Assembly (NCBI GenBank): GCA_014379905.1
Contig: JACMKX010000149.1
Coordinates: 1 to 61,479 of the forward strand
Direction of reading: 5' to 3'
DNA: 61,479 bases
Source: Ferruginibacter sp.
GTDB lineage: Bacteria > Bacteroidota > Bacteroidia > Chitinophagales > Chitinophagaceae
The notes beneath the pieces are model-generated. The model saw only the letters and a program-made list of their open reading frames with translations. It did no database searches and was not told the origin of the DNA. The position numbers were made by a program, and so were the translations under genes. Positions 16,090 to 25,736 of this stretch are shown in pieces; position 1 is the first letter of the stretch; the number at the start of each line of letters is the position of its first letter.

Positions 16090-19000
16090 ATGAATTTTTC
16101 TCATCTACACGTACATACCCAGTTCTCTTTATTAGACGGTGCAGCTTCCATCAAAGGCCTCTATAAAAAAGCCATTGCAGATGGTCAGCCTGCTCTCGCC
16201 ATCAGCGATCATGGAAACATGTTTGGCGCTTTTGAATTTGTAAAAGAAGCCTACAACCATAAAAATGATGACGGTACTTTAAAAGTAAAACCTATTGTTG
16301 GTTGCGAATTTTATATAACACAGGACCGCACGCGCAAAAATTTTAATAAAGAAGAAAGAGATCCCCGTCATCATCAGATCTTGCTGGCTAAAAATGAGGT
16401 GGGTTATAAAAATCTTGTCAAGCTTACTTCCCTGGGCTATATAGAAGGAATGTACAGCAAATATCCCCGTATTGATAAACAGCTCATTCATAAATACCAT
16501 GAAGGATTAATTGCCACTACCTGTTGCCTGGGTGCACTCGTACCACAAACTATTTTAAAACATGGTGAAGAAGAAGGTGAAAATGAATTTAAATGGTGGC
16601 TCAACATTTTCCAGGATGATTACTATGTGGAATTGCAACGGCATGGTATGCCCGAGCAGGATAAGGTAAATATCATCTTACTAAAATTTGCAAAAAAATA
16701 CAATGTGAAAGTGATTGCCAGTAATGACAGTCATTATGTAGATCAGGAGGATTTTAATGCACACGATATTTTGCTATGCATTAACACAGGAGAAAAGCAA
16801 AGCACGGAAGCCATGCGTGGCTTTTCTGATGATGATGTCAGTTCCAAGAACAAACGTTTTGCTTTTCCGAATGACCAGTTCTTCCTGAAGACAACGGCAC
16901 AAATGACCGAGGTATTTAAAGACCTGCCGGAAGCCATTGATAACACGAACGAAATTGCAGGCAAGATCGATTTATTGGATCTAAAAAAAGATATCCTGCT
17001 CCCCCACTTTGTGGTGCCTGCTAATTTTAAAACGCAGGATGAATATTTGGCCAGTATTACCTGGGCCGGTGCAAGAGAGCGCTATAAAATTCTTACCCCT
17101 GAGGCAGAAGAGCGCATCCAGTTTGAATTAAGCGTAATTGAAAAAATGGGGTTCGCCGGTTACTTTTTAATTGTAGGTGATTTTATTAAACATGGCCGGG
17201 AGATCGGCGTATTCATTGGTCCTGGCCGTGGATCCGCCGCAGGTAGTGCGGTGGCCTATTGCATTGGCATTACCAATATTGATCCTATAAAATACAATTT
17301 ACTGTTTGAGCGTTTCTTAAATCCGGAACGTAAAAGTATGCCAGATATAGATACAGATTTTGATGATGATGGCCGCCAGAAAGTAATTGATTATGTGGTG
17401 CAAAAATATGGCAAGAACCAGGTGGCGCAGATCATCACTTATGGCACCATGGCAGCCAAATCGAGTATTGCAGATGTGGCACGTGTAATGGATCTGCCAT
17501 TACCTGAAAGTCGTGCGCTTACAAAATTAATTCCTGAACGGCCCGGCATTTCTTTGAAAAGAATGTTGCAGGCACCTATTACCGATAAGGATAAAAAAGA
17601 TCCAAAAGAGAAATCGCTGGAAGATAAAGAACAGCTCGGTGCAGAAGATATTGAGAATGTAAAAAAATTAAGAGAGATTTATAATGGTAATGATCTCAAC
17701 AGTAAAATATTACATGAGGCTGAGATCCTGGAAGGCTCCGTTAGAAATACCGGCATCCATGCTTCAGCCATTATCATTGCACCAAGGGATCTTACAGACC
17801 TGATCCCTGTTGCCACTTCCAAAGAATCGGAATTATGGATGACGCAGATAGAAGGAAATTCTATTGAAGAAGCAGGCGTTATTAAAATGGACTTTTTAGG
17901 CTTAAAAACGCTGAGTATTTTAAAAACTGCTTTGTCACTCATCAAACAAAATCATGGTGTAATTATTTCCATTGATGATATTCCTTTGGATGATGAAAAA
18001 ACCTACACACTCTACCAGCAGGGTGATACGAATGCCACATTCCAGTTTGAAAGTGCGGGGATGCAAAAATACCTGCGTGAATTAAAGCCAGATAAATTTG
18101 CTGATCTTATTGCCATGAATGCCCTGTACAGGCCGGGGCCTATGGCTTATATTCCGCAATTCGTTGCACGTAAGCATGGCCGTGAAGAAGTGGTGTATGA
18201 CCTGGCCGACATGGAAGAATACCTCCAGGAAACTTATGGCATTACCGTTTACCAGGAACAGGTGATGTTATTGTCTCAAAAACTCGCAGGCTTCAGTAAA
18301 GGTGATGCGGATGTATTGCGGAAGGCCATGGGTAAAAAGCAAAAGCATGTACTCGACAAAATGAAAGTGCAGTTTGTGGAAGGTGCTACGGGCAAAGGAC
18401 ATCCTAAAGACAAACTCGAAAAGATATGGAGTGATTGGGAAGCCTTTGCACAATATGCTTTCAACAAATCGCATTCTACCTGTTATGCATTTGTGGCTTA
18501 CCAAACAGCTTACCTTAAAGCGCACTACCCCAGCGAATACATGGCAGCCGTGCTGAATCATGCAGGCAGTATTGATAAGATCACTTTCTTTATGGAAGAA
18601 TGCAGGCGCATGAATTTAAAAGTATTAGGACCGGATATCAATGAATCTAATAATGGATTTGCTGTAAATCAAAAAGGAGAAATTCGTTTTGGCTTCAGCG
18701 GGTTAAAAGGTGTGGGCGAAGCCGCAATTGATAATATTGTGGAAGAAAGAGGAAAGCATGGTGCTTTTAAGGATGTATTTGACTTGGCGAAAAGGGTGAA
18801 CCTGCGTTCCGTTAATAAAAAGTCGATGGAAAGTTTGATCTACAGCGGTGCCTTCGATTGTTTTAAAGAGTTTCACCGGGCACAATATTTTTATGCGCCA
18901 CCAGGCGATATAACTTCGCTGGAAAAAATCGTAAAATTCGGATCGGTATTTCAATCACAATCGGTAAGCACATCCAACACCTTGTTTGGCGATTTGGAAA

Positions 19001-19713
19001 TGCCGGAAATTGTTCCGCCCAAGTTACCGCTTTGCGCTCAATGGCAACTGGTTGAGCAACTGGATTTTGAAAAGGATGTCACGGGCATGTACATGAGCGG
19101 GCATCCGCTTGACAATTATAAATTTGAATTAAAGCATTACCGCATCTCGCCATTAACAGATTTCCTGGAAGTAAAAAATGCGCCGCCTGCTTCGCAAATC
19201 AATAAAACATTTCGTTTAGCCGGCCTCGTTATAGACGCACAGCACCGGCTTACGAAAACGGGAAAAAATTATGGCGTACTCACAATTGAAGATTTTAGTG
19301 GGAAGACGGAATTTTTTCTTTGGCAGGAAGACTATGTAAAATACCTCAACTACCTGGAAAAAGGTATGATTATCGTTGTAGAAGGCACCTTCAGGGAAAA
19401 ACGCTACCGCAATGGCGAAGTTGAATTCAGCATTGCCAAATTGCACTTGCTGGAAACGGTAAAAGCTACTTTAACAAAAGAACTCATAATTGATATAGAG
19501 CCCGAATTTATTGACGAAGAACTGGTTGGTTTCTTTGAGAATAATATCAGGAACAATCCCGGAAAATCAGGCATTAAATTCAATATCCATGACCTGCTTA
19601 ACAGCCAGACGCTTACACTATGTAGCCCTGTCGGCAGTTTTATGATGAACGATGATATGGCCGTTTTTTTAAATGAACACCAGTATTTTAATGTGAATGT
19701 GGTTTCGAATTAG
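16090..19713 (+). CDS. dnaE: DNA polymerase III alpha subunit
   Basis: 1207 residues, the replicative polymerase of the DnaE1 type. The N-terminal PHP domain starts at once with HLHVHTQFSLLDG (residues 5-17). The palm has GPGRGSAAGS and the catalytic aspartates in PDIDTDF (D419, D421). NALYRPGPM, TYGITVYQEQVM and FNKSHSTCYA identify the finger region, and GLKGVGEAA the helix-hairpin-helix. A C-terminal OB fold follows (AGLVIDAQHRLTKTGKNYGVLTIED). The PHP metal-binding residues appear kept, as in DnaE1 forms with possible proofreading. The gene is monocistronic, with a repeat-filled gap on its 3' side. Confidence 0.97.
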   Translation: MNFSHLHVHTQFSLLDGAASIKGLYKKAIADGQPALAISDHGNMFGAFEFVKEAYNHKNDDGTLKVKPIVGCEFYITQDRTRKNFNKEERDPRHHQILLAKNEVGYKNLVKLTSLGYIEGMYSKYPRIDKQLIHKYHEGLIATTCCLGALVPQTILKHGEEEGENEFKWWLNIFQDDYYVELQRHGMPEQDKVNIILLKFAKKYNVKVIASNDSHYVDQEDFNAHDILLCINTGEKQSTEAMRGFSDDDVSSKNKRFAFPNDQFFLKTTAQMTEVFKDLPEAIDNTNEIAGKIDLLDLKKDILLPHFVVPANFKTQDEYLASITWAGARERYKILTPEAEERIQFELSVIEKMGFAGYFLIVGDFIKHGREIGVFIGPGRGSAAGSAVAYCIGITNIDPIKYNLLFERFLNPERKSMPDIDTDFDDDGRQKVIDYVVQKYGKNQVAQIITYGTMAAKSSIADVARVMDLPLPESRALTKLIPERPGISLKRMLQAPITDKDKKDPKEKSLEDKEQLGAEDIENVKKLREIYNGNDLNSKILHEAEILEGSVRNTGIHASAIIIAPRDLTDLIPVATSKESELWMTQIEGNSIEEAGVIKMDFLGLKTLSILKTALSLIKQNHGVIISIDDIPLDDEKTYTLYQQGDTNATFQFESAGMQKYLRELKPDKFADLIAMNALYRPGPMAYIPQFVARKHGREEVVYDLADMEEYLQETYGITVYQEQVMLLSQKLAGFSKGDADVLRKAMGKKQKHVLDKMKVQFVEGATGKGHPKDKLEKIWSDWEAFAQYAFNKSHSTCYAFVAYQTAYLKAHYPSEYMAAVLNHAGSIDKITFFMEECRRMNLKVLGPDINESNNGFAVNQKGEIRFGFSGLKGVGEAAIDNIVEERGKHGAFKDVFDLAKRVNLRSVNKKSMESLIYSGAFDCFKEFHRAQYFYAPPGDITSLEKIVKFGSVFQSQSVSTSNTLFGDLEMPEIVPPKLPLCAQWQLVEQLDFEKDVTGMYMSGHPLDNYKFELKHYRISPLTDFLEVKNAPPASQINKTFRLAGLVIDAQHRLTKTGKNYGVLTIEDFSGKTEFFLWQEDYVKYLNYLEKGMIIVVEGTFREKRYRNGEVEFSIAKLHLLETVKATLTKELIIDIEPEFIDEELVGFFENNIRNNPGKSGIKFNIHDLLNSQTLTLCSPVGSFMMNDDMAVFLNEHQYFNVNVVSN

Positions 19714-19851
19714 GGTTAAGGTTTAACGTTTAAGGTTTAATGTTGGTTCACCCGTATTTGAATAACATTCAAACGCTGAAGTGCTTAACCTTAAACGATT
19801 TAAAGGTGAAACGTATTAGACGATTTAAACGTTAAACGCATTAACTGCCTT
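19714..19851. repeat. TTTAACG-type repeat region with inverted symmetry (family D)
   Basis: Starts with GGTTTAACGTTTAAGGTTTA and ends with ATTTAAACGTTAAACGC, so the flanks can pair, as can an inner CCTTAAACG with CGTTTAAGG. It fills much of the gap between dnaE and trxA. A shorter related string lies at 58943-58979. Confidence 0.5.
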
Positions 19852-19963
19852 TATAACGTATTAACACTGTCAAATAGAATGTGGATATGTCATTCTGTAT
19901 TACTAATGAATATGGATTTAAATTTGTTCTCTTGTTCATACTTAAAAAATAAAATTATATAAT

Positions 19964-20281
19964 ATGGCACTCGAACTTACAGATGCAAACTTCAAATCAG
20001 AAGTGTTGGAATCAGATAAATTGACAGTAATCGATTTTTGGGCAGAATGGTGTGGACCTTGTCGTGCAATAGGACCAGTTATTGAAGAACTGAGCAAAGA
20101 ATACGATGGCACAGTTAAAATTGGTAAAGTTAATGTGGATCACAATCCGCAGGTATCTATGAACTATGGTATCACCAGTATTCCTGCTATACTATTCGTA
20201 AAAAACGGGGAGGTGGTTGATAAATTAGTGGGAGCACAGCCTAAGGCCAATTTTGTGAAAAAGATTGAAGCGCATAAATAA
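19964..20281 (+). CDS. trxA: Thioredoxin
   Basis: 105 residues, the usual length of thioredoxin 1. The active site WCGPC is at residues 29-33 (C30, C33). The buried Asp is in VIDFWAEW and the cis-proline is in SIPAILF. There is no signal peptide, so it is the cytosolic reductant for ribonucleotide reductase, PAPS reductase and similar enzymes. TAAATTTG at 19919-19926 matches the -7 promoter consensus, but I see no good -33 box at the right distance. A perfect hairpin terminator closes the gene, so it is transcribed alone. Confidence 0.97.
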   Translation: MALELTDANFKSEVLESDKLTVIDFWAEWCGPCRAIGPVIEELSKEYDGTVKIGKVNVDHNPQVSMNYGITSIPAILFVKNGEVVDKLVGAQPKANFVKKIEAHK

Positions 20282-20301
20282 TCAATTAAATCAATAGAAG
20301 T

Positions 20302-20327
20302 AAAAGGCTCCGTTAACGGAGCCTTTT
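20302..20327 (+). terminator. Terminator of trxA
   Basis: A 26-bp perfect palindrome centred on GTTAAC (arm AAAAGGCTCCG) ends in TTTT. It begins 21 bases after the trxA stop codon. Confidence 0.85.
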
Positions 20328-20382
20328 AACATTCACTTATATTGTGCCTGTATTATCTTTTACTAAATTCGAAAAAAAAGTA

Positions 20383-21519
20383 ATGAAAGCCGTTTTACTA
20401 ATACTAGGTATGGGATGCTGTATGATTGCTTCGGCACAATTTAACTTTACGGTAGCGCAAGCCTTCCGTTCCGGTTTCTATAATTCCGGCGAGAACCCTG
20501 GGCATCTCATAAAAGGTACCGGCATTTTAAAGGAAGCAGCTTACAGAATGGTATTTGATAGCAATGTAGCTGCAGGCAGCCTTCTTATTTACTATGCGGA
20601 GTACGACTCTTTCGGTGCCAGGCTGTTCTCTGCTCAATACACGGAAGAAAATGAAGAGACCATTTGTACCTATTCAAACACCTATTCAGCAGGAAAATTG
20701 CTGAAACGTTACTACACGATTTCTACCAATGGTAAACCTGAAGGCAGCTGTTTGATACAGTACAATGAAGATGGAAAAGAACAATACTTATACATGTACG
20801 GGGCAGGGCAAATGGAGCCTACTGTTTATAAAAAAGAATATGACAAACAAGGATTACTGCAATACATCTGGGAAGCCGATCCTGTTTCAAAAAGATTTTC
20901 TGCCCTTGCAAAATTTGAATACCTGTCGAACGGTGATCTTTCCAGGATCACAAAATATCCCATATACCGCAGGCGTTATACTGTTGCAGGCCAGATTTTA
21001 CTTTTTAAAAGATCCCGCGAAAAAGATATTGTAAAAGAAACTGTTTGCAATGATATTGGACAGGAACTATTTTCTTATAGCTACGACAAAAATGGCAGAT
21101 CCATCAGTGCAGTGCGATTTGACTGGATTTCATCGCCTGCCAATGCTGGGGGAATTTTGCCCCTCGACAATCGTACAGCAACCTCAGCTACGGTTGTATC
21201 AACCAGTGGAACGATCCCCGGCAGCACTCGTGCAGGTCCATATCCATATTCTTATAACTCGGCATCCTCCCCCGCTATTACTGCAATTACTAACCAACTT
21301 AATTATGCCAGTGAAAACTGGAAGCCTGTTGAATCATTTCCAGCTGGCAAATCATTTACAAACACCAGGAGTTACCACACAAAAAAAAGATTTGTAGCCA
21401 TACGTGCCTTTAAAGAAGATCAGACGATCGACAAGATCATTACGAGGAACGAAACCGGCGCTATTGTTCAGTTAATAAAATATCACTACAACAACGGCGC
21501 AGTTCTCCGCTATTTATAA
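20383..21519 (+). CDS. Secreted protein, first of a tandem paralogous pair
   Basis: I start at the ATG at 20383, which begins the signal peptide MKAVLLILGMGCCMIASAQ; a GTG 13 codons upstream would add a charged leader. About 378 residues. It aligns along its first 240 residues with the next gene: EYDSFGARLFSAQY against TYDSMGNVLKSVDF, KRYYTISTNGK against KRYYTIYRNEI, YKKEYDKQG against YKKEYDKKA, and WEADPVSKRFS against WEADPYSKRFS. The recurring tyrosine-aspartate turns recall YD/RHS-like strands, but there is no RHS core. The last third differs and is rich in Ser, Thr and Pro before a final KIITRNETGAIVQLIKYHYNNG segment. The function is unknown. Confidence 0.75.
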   Translation: MKAVLLILGMGCCMIASAQFNFTVAQAFRSGFYNSGENPGHLIKGTGILKEAAYRMVFDSNVAAGSLLIYYAEYDSFGARLFSAQYTEENEETICTYSNTYSAGKLLKRYYTISTNGKPEGSCLIQYNEDGKEQYLYMYGAGQMEPTVYKKEYDKQGLLQYIWEADPVSKRFSALAKFEYLSNGDLSRITKYPIYRRRYTVAGQILLFKRSREKDIVKETVCNDIGQELFSYSYDKNGRSISAVRFDWISSPANAGGILPLDNRTATSATVVSTSGTIPGSTRAGPYPYSYNSASSPAITAITNQLNYASENWKPVESFPAGKSFTNTRSYHTKKRFVAIRAFKEDQTIDKIITRNETGAIVQLIKYHYNNGAVLRYL

Positions 21520-21620
21520 ACCTGGTAAATGTTTTCCCGGGCTGTGCAATGTTTTAAAAAGTGATTTTATTTTTCAGCAACCCTTGCGGTTAAAAAAACG
21601 TATTTTATAAAAAAGACTTT

Positions 21621-22670
21621 ATGCGATTTATCCTGTTTGTTGTGCTTACCGGTATTTTTTATAATGGATTTTCCCAATTACAACTCACTGAAGAACAAAA
21701 TTTCCGGGGAAGTTTTTACCATTCTGGTTTAAACAGGAATATTGATATAAAAAAAGCGGCTATTAACAGGGAAAGCGCCTACCTGCTGTTTTACAACGAG
21801 GAAAAAAAAACAATGGACAGTTCCGTGTTATACTTTGCCACCTACGACTCAATGGGTAACGTGTTAAAGTCTGTTGATTTTACAGATGACAATGAAACTG
21901 TTTATAATTCGACCAATACTTATAAAGAAGGCAAACTTGTTAAACGTTATTATACTATTTACAGGAATGAGATAATGAGGAGCACTAACATAATAGAATA
22001 TAATAAACTTGGCCTGGAAGAATTTTTATACCTTTTTAATCCCGGAGAAAAGGAGCCCATAGTTTACAAGAAAGAATATGATAAAAAGGCCCGTGTAAAG
22101 TCTCTTTGGGAAGCTGACCCTTATTCCAAAAGATTTTCTCTCACCGCCCAGTATGATTATTTATCGAATGGAGACCTGAGGAAAATCTCGCAGTATCCTG
22201 TTATCCACCAGCGATATACCGTTCCCGGTAAGGTACTATTTTTTAGAACTACAAGGGCAAAAAATAACATAACTGAAATTATAAGTAACGAGCAGGGGCA
22301 GGAACTGGTATCATATGTATATGATAAGAAGGGGAGATGTTTTAGTAAAAGAAGTAATTGGCCGGAGTTGCTTAATATAGGAATGGGAGCTTCCGGTGTA
22401 AACCATGCAGGAGCTTTACTAAACCATGGTCTTTATAAATTCACCGGCGGATCTGCAGCAACCGAATATTACATTTCAACCGTCTCTTTGGATCAAACAA
22501 ACCCGGCATTTACGGATAATACTAATGAGGTGCACAGGTTTATCGTTAGTTTTCGTTTCAATGACAATGAAACTGTTGATAAAGTAATTGTAACGGATGC
22601 ATCTGGTGTTGTAAGACAGGTGATAAATTATTACTACAATGAAAAACTAATAACCAACCCCGCTAAATAA
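21621..22670 (+). CDS. Secreted protein, second of a tandem paralogous pair
   Basis: 349 residues with signal peptide MRFILFVVLTGIFYNGFSQ. It is a clear paralogue of the preceding gene, with matching blocks along most of its length, including YLSNGDLRKISQYPV (YLSNGDLSRITKYPI in the first) and the end KVIVTDASGVVRQVINYYYNE. The central region carries the same YD-type beta-strand pattern, about one repeat per 20 residues. The pair most likely arose by gene duplication and has diverged strongly. The 100-base gap contains no obvious terminator, so the two may be cotranscribed. No enzymatic motif is visible; a surface or periplasmic structural role is possible. Confidence 0.75.
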   Translation: MRFILFVVLTGIFYNGFSQLQLTEEQNFRGSFYHSGLNRNIDIKKAAINRESAYLLFYNEEKKTMDSSVLYFATYDSMGNVLKSVDFTDDNETVYNSTNTYKEGKLVKRYYTIYRNEIMRSTNIIEYNKLGLEEFLYLFNPGEKEPIVYKKEYDKKARVKSLWEADPYSKRFSLTAQYDYLSNGDLRKISQYPVIHQRYTVPGKVLFFRTTRAKNNITEIISNEQGQELVSYVYDKKGRCFSKRSNWPELLNIGMGASGVNHAGALLNHGLYKFTGGSAATEYYISTVSLDQTNPAFTDNTNEVHRFIVSFRFNDNETVDKVIVTDASGVVRQVINYYYNEKLITNPAK

Positions 22671-22727
22671 AACCAGCCTGCGGGAAAACAGCTGGCAGTT
22701 TATTTAATGCCGGCTAATTCCATCATT

Positions 22728-23045
22728 TTATTTTACCGGGATTGTTTTAAGAACGGGCATATTAAATGAGCCTGTTAGAGTACTTCCTGCAACAGGCATA
22801 TTAAATCCCTTTACATCCGGAACCAGGCAAGGCATATTATCTAATGGCAGCCGGATAACTTTTGCTGCATAATATTGGGCCGGTTCAAGGCCTTCCATGG
22901 CAGAGGGAAACTGAAATTCCATTTTTCCGGGAATGGGTTTGCTTTTCAATAATTCGGTTGCTGATTTAAATGGTAATTCTATTACAACCTGAGCAGAAAC
23001 TGCAGCGGAAGTGAACAGAAACCCAAGTATAAATAATATTTTCAT
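22728..23045 (-). CDS. Small secreted protein of unknown function
   Basis: 105 residues. The signal peptide MKILFILGFLFTSAAVSAQ is clear. The mature part of about 86 residues contains VVIELPFKSATELLKSK, SAMEGLEPAQYYAAKVIRLPLDN and two similar GFNMPV / SFNMPV phrases near the end. I do not recognise a family. It begins 31 bases after the stop of the MFS nucleoside transporter on the same strand and is probably cotranscribed with it, although a secreted protein of this size is not an expected part of a transport unit. Confidence 0.6.
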   Translation of the reverse strand: MKILFILGFLFTSAAVSAQVVIELPFKSATELLKSKPIPGKMEFQFPSAMEGLEPAQYYAAKVIRLPLDNMPCLVPDVKGFNMPVAGSTLTGSFNMPVLKTIPVK

Positions 23046-23076
23046 ATTAAAATGTTTAATGTAAAATTAAATATGC

Positions 23077-24333
23077 CTAGTGCGATAGTTTTTCTAACTC
23101 CTTCAGATCATGTTTGTGTTTAAATAAAACAAAGAACAATATAGCAATGATTAGCGAATAAACTGCAAATGCTGTCCATATTTCAGGCCACATTTTATTT
23201 CCGGTGGCATCTGTATAGTAAGCCTGGATGGCATAGCCACTGATGCGACTTCCTAATATTGCCCCTACCCCATTGGTCATCATCATAAACAATCCCTGCG
23301 CGGATGAACGGATGCGATGATCCGTAGATGTTTCTATAAATAAAGAACCGGAGATGTTAAAAAAATCAAATGCCATGCCGTAAACAACGCAGGATAAAAT
23401 AATCATCCACAGTCCGCCGGCAGGGTCGCCATAAGCAAATAATCCAAAACGCAATACCCAGGCCAGCATACTAAATAACATCACGTATTTGATCCCAAAC
23501 TTTCTTAAGAAGAATGGGATAGCAAGGATGAATAATGTTTCTGATATCTGTGATATAGACATGATGATCGTAGAGTATTTTACTACAATAGAATCTTTGT
23601 AGGCTGCTACTTTTTCAAAATCTGACAGAAAAATATCACCATACATGTTTGTTAACTGTAAAGCCGCGCCCAATAACATGGAGAATAAAAAGAACAAAGC
23701 CATTTTATACGAACCAAATAACTTAAATGCATTCAATCCCAAAACTTCTACAAAAGATGCTCCTTTACTGGTAAGATTTAATGGAGGACATTTAGGCAGG
23801 GTAAATGAATAGATACCCAGTACAAAGGCGAAGGCAGAAGCAATGTAAAATTGGTTTTCGGAGGCTTTATTTCCTGTAAGACTGGTAACCCACATGGCTG
23901 CGATAAAACCAATAGTACCCCAAACCCTGATAGGCGGAAAAACTTCAATCACATCATATTTACTATTTTTTAAAATGGTATAGGCAATAGAGTTAGATAA
24001 AGAAATGGTCGGCATATAACAGCACATTGCTGCCAGCATTACCCAAAAAAAAGTGTCTGGGTCTGTTACCTGCGGCAGGTATAATAATGCCGCTGCATAA
24101 CCGATATGTAATATCCCATATAATTTCTCCGCATTCACCCACCGGTCTGCAACAATTCCTATTAACGCGGGCATAATGATAGAAGCCCAGCCCAAAGTAG
24201 AAAACACATCCCCGAAATCTGCCACGCCCCATTGTTTATGCTGAAACCAGTATACACCTATTGTTATCAACCATGCACCCCAAACAAAAAATTGCAGAAA
24301 ACTCATCAGCGTAAGCCTGAATTTAATATTCAT
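23077..24333 (-). CDS. MFS nucleoside:H+ symporter (NupG family)
   Basis: 418 residues with about twelve membrane helices. The opening LTLMSFLQFFVWGAWLITIGVYW, the helix-2 motif GIVADRWVNAEKLYGILHI and the PPIRVWGTIGFIAAMW segment are hallmarks of the nucleoside permease family (NupG/XapB type) in its Bacteroidota form. It imports nucleosides with protons across the cytoplasmic membrane. Purine or pyrimidine preference cannot be told. It is divergent from mqnE; an inverted repeat at 24393-24429 lies between them. Since futalosine-type menaquinone synthesis releases adenine or hypoxanthine, a link to purine salvage is conceivable but is only inference. Confidence 0.88.
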   Translation of the reverse strand: MNIKFRLTLMSFLQFFVWGAWLITIGVYWFQHKQWGVADFGDVFSTLGWASIIMPALIGIVADRWVNAEKLYGILHIGYAAALLYLPQVTDPDTFFWVMLAAMCCYMPTISLSNSIAYTILKNSKYDVIEVFPPIRVWGTIGFIAAMWVTSLTGNKASENQFYIASAFAFVLGIYSFTLPKCPPLNLTSKGASFVEVLGLNAFKLFGSYKMALFFLFSMLLGAALQLTNMYGDIFLSDFEKVAAYKDSIVVKYSTIIMSISQISETLFILAIPFFLRKFGIKYVMLFSMLAWVLRFGLFAYGDPAGGLWMIILSCVVYGMAFDFFNISGSLFIETSTDHRIRSSAQGLFMMMTNGVGAILGSRISGYAIQAYYTDATGNKMWPEIWTAFAVYSLIIAILFFVLFKHKHDLKELEKLSH

Positions 24334-24392
24334 AAACAGTTGAATTGATAAAGAATAAAATCGTATTCGAAAGATATTGATTTATTTGGACT

Positions 24393-24429
24393 AAAGAGAT
24401 GACATCTTTTGAAAAGATGTCATCTCTTT
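24393..24429. repeat. 37-bp perfect inverted repeat
   Basis: Two 18-base arms (AAAGAGATGACATCTTTT and its reverse complement) are separated by a single G. It sits in the divergent region, about 60 bases from the MFS start and the same from the chosen mqnE start. It lacks a poly-T tail, so a repressor-binding or REP-like role is as likely as termination. Confidence 0.85.
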
Positions 24430-24489
24430 AAAGCAAAAAATACCGCCACAACAGCATTAATCAACGTAAATTTGCAAAAAATATCACCG

Positions 24490-25638
24490 ATGAGTAGTGC
24501 TATAGAAATACTGGTAGAATCGACCAATGATGATGGCTTAAAAACAATTGCAAAAAAAGTAAAAAATGGCGAAAGGATCACAGACCAAGAGTGCCTGTTA
24601 TTATTTGAAAAAGGATCCCTTTCTTTTGTAGGTGCTCTGTCCAACTTTATCCGGGAAAAACTGCACGGTAATAAGACTTATTTTAATAGAAATTTTCATA
24701 TCGAGCCTACCAATGTGTGTGTATTCAGTTGTAAATTCTGTTCCTATTCCCGACTGTATGCGCACAAAGAAGATGGCTGGGAATTAAGTATTGACCAAAT
24801 GCTCGATATTGTAAAAACATACGACGGCAAACCCATTACCGAAGTGCATATTGTAGGCGGTGTTCACCCCAAAATGAATATGGCCTATTTTAAAGAATTA
24901 CTGCAAAAGATAAGGCAACACAGGCCCGGCCTTCACATCAAAGCCTTTACTGCTGTGGAACTGGAATATATGTTTCGTAAAGCAAAACTAAGTGTGGAAG
25001 ACGGCATGCAGCAATTGAAAGATGCAGGTTTGCAATCTTTACCCGGTGGTGGTGCCGAAATTTTTCACCCGGAGATAAGAGAGATCATTGCTGCGGATAA
25101 AGTGGATGGCGAAGGCTGGCTAAAAATTCACGAAACAGCACATAACCTGGGTATGCACAGCAATGCTACAATGCTTTACGGCCATATTGAAAAATATGAA
25201 CACCGGATTGACCATATGCGCAAACTGAGAGACCTGCAGGATAAAACCAAAGGTTTCAACACTTTTATCCCCTTAAAATTCCGCAACAGCAATAATGATA
25301 TGAGTAATGTTGCTGAAAGCACCATTACAGAAGACATGCGCCTGTATGCTATTGCCCGCATCTATTTAGATAACTTCCCGCACCTGAAAGCATACTGGCC
25401 CATGCTGGGCAGGCAAAACGCACAGCTAAGCCTGGCCTTTGGGGTAAATGATATTGATGGTACCATTGATGACTCTACCAAAATTTACTCAATGGCAGGC
25501 AGCGAAGAACAAACCCCTACCATGACAACAGAAGAACTCGTGACCTTGATAAAACAGGTAAAACGCCAGCCCGTTGAAAGAGATACTTTGTATAATGTAG
25601 TAAAAGATTATTCGGGGGAAGTATTAGTAGAAGCGTAA
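24490..25638 (+). CDS. mqnE: Aminofutalosine synthase MqnE
   Basis: 382 residues from the ATG at 24490; an earlier in-frame start would lie inside the inverted repeat. It is a radical SAM enzyme with the Cx3Cx2C cluster motif at C77, C81, C84 (CVFSCKFC). Further MqnE-type blocks are TEVHIVGGVHPKMN, SLPGGGAEIFHPEIREIIAADK, SNATMLYGHIEK and the C-terminal AYWPMLGRQNAQLSLAFG. It joins 3-[(1-carboxyvinyl)oxy]benzoate with SAM to form aminofutalosine, the first committed product of the alternative menaquinone route. The organism therefore likely makes menaquinone by the futalosine pathway. CofH and MqnC share parts of the fold but not this block order. A terminator follows. Confidence 0.93.
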   Translation: MSSAIEILVESTNDDGLKTIAKKVKNGERITDQECLLLFEKGSLSFVGALSNFIREKLHGNKTYFNRNFHIEPTNVCVFSCKFCSYSRLYAHKEDGWELSIDQMLDIVKTYDGKPITEVHIVGGVHPKMNMAYFKELLQKIRQHRPGLHIKAFTAVELEYMFRKAKLSVEDGMQQLKDAGLQSLPGGGAEIFHPEIREIIAADKVDGEGWLKIHETAHNLGMHSNATMLYGHIEKYEHRIDHMRKLRDLQDKTKGFNTFIPLKFRNSNNDMSNVAESTITEDMRLYAIARIYLDNFPHLKAYWPMLGRQNAQLSLAFGVNDIDGTIDDSTKIYSMAGSEEQTPTMTTEELVTLIKQVKRQPVERDTLYNVVKDYSGEVLVEA

Positions 25639-25680
25639 TTGGATTAGTGATTGTTCATTACTGATTATTAATTATTTGGT
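25639..25680. repeat. TTACTGATTATT-type repeat (family E copy 1)
   Basis: Contains CATTACTGATTATTAATTATT. Related strings lie at 25737-25765 and at 35806-35846, where TTACTGATTATTGATTAATA occurs. It lies directly after the mqnE stop codon. Confidence 0.45.
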
Positions 25681-25695
25681 TGCTATAATCATTTA

Positions 25696-25724
25696 AAAGC
25701 CCATCGCTATATGCAATGGGCTTT
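25696..25724 (+). terminator. Terminator of mqnE
   Basis: AAAGCCCAT pairs with ATGGGCTTT around an 11-base loop, then CTTATTTTCCC follows. It lies 57 bases after the mqnE stop codon. Confidence 0.7.
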
Positions 25725-25736
25725 CTTATTTTCCCG

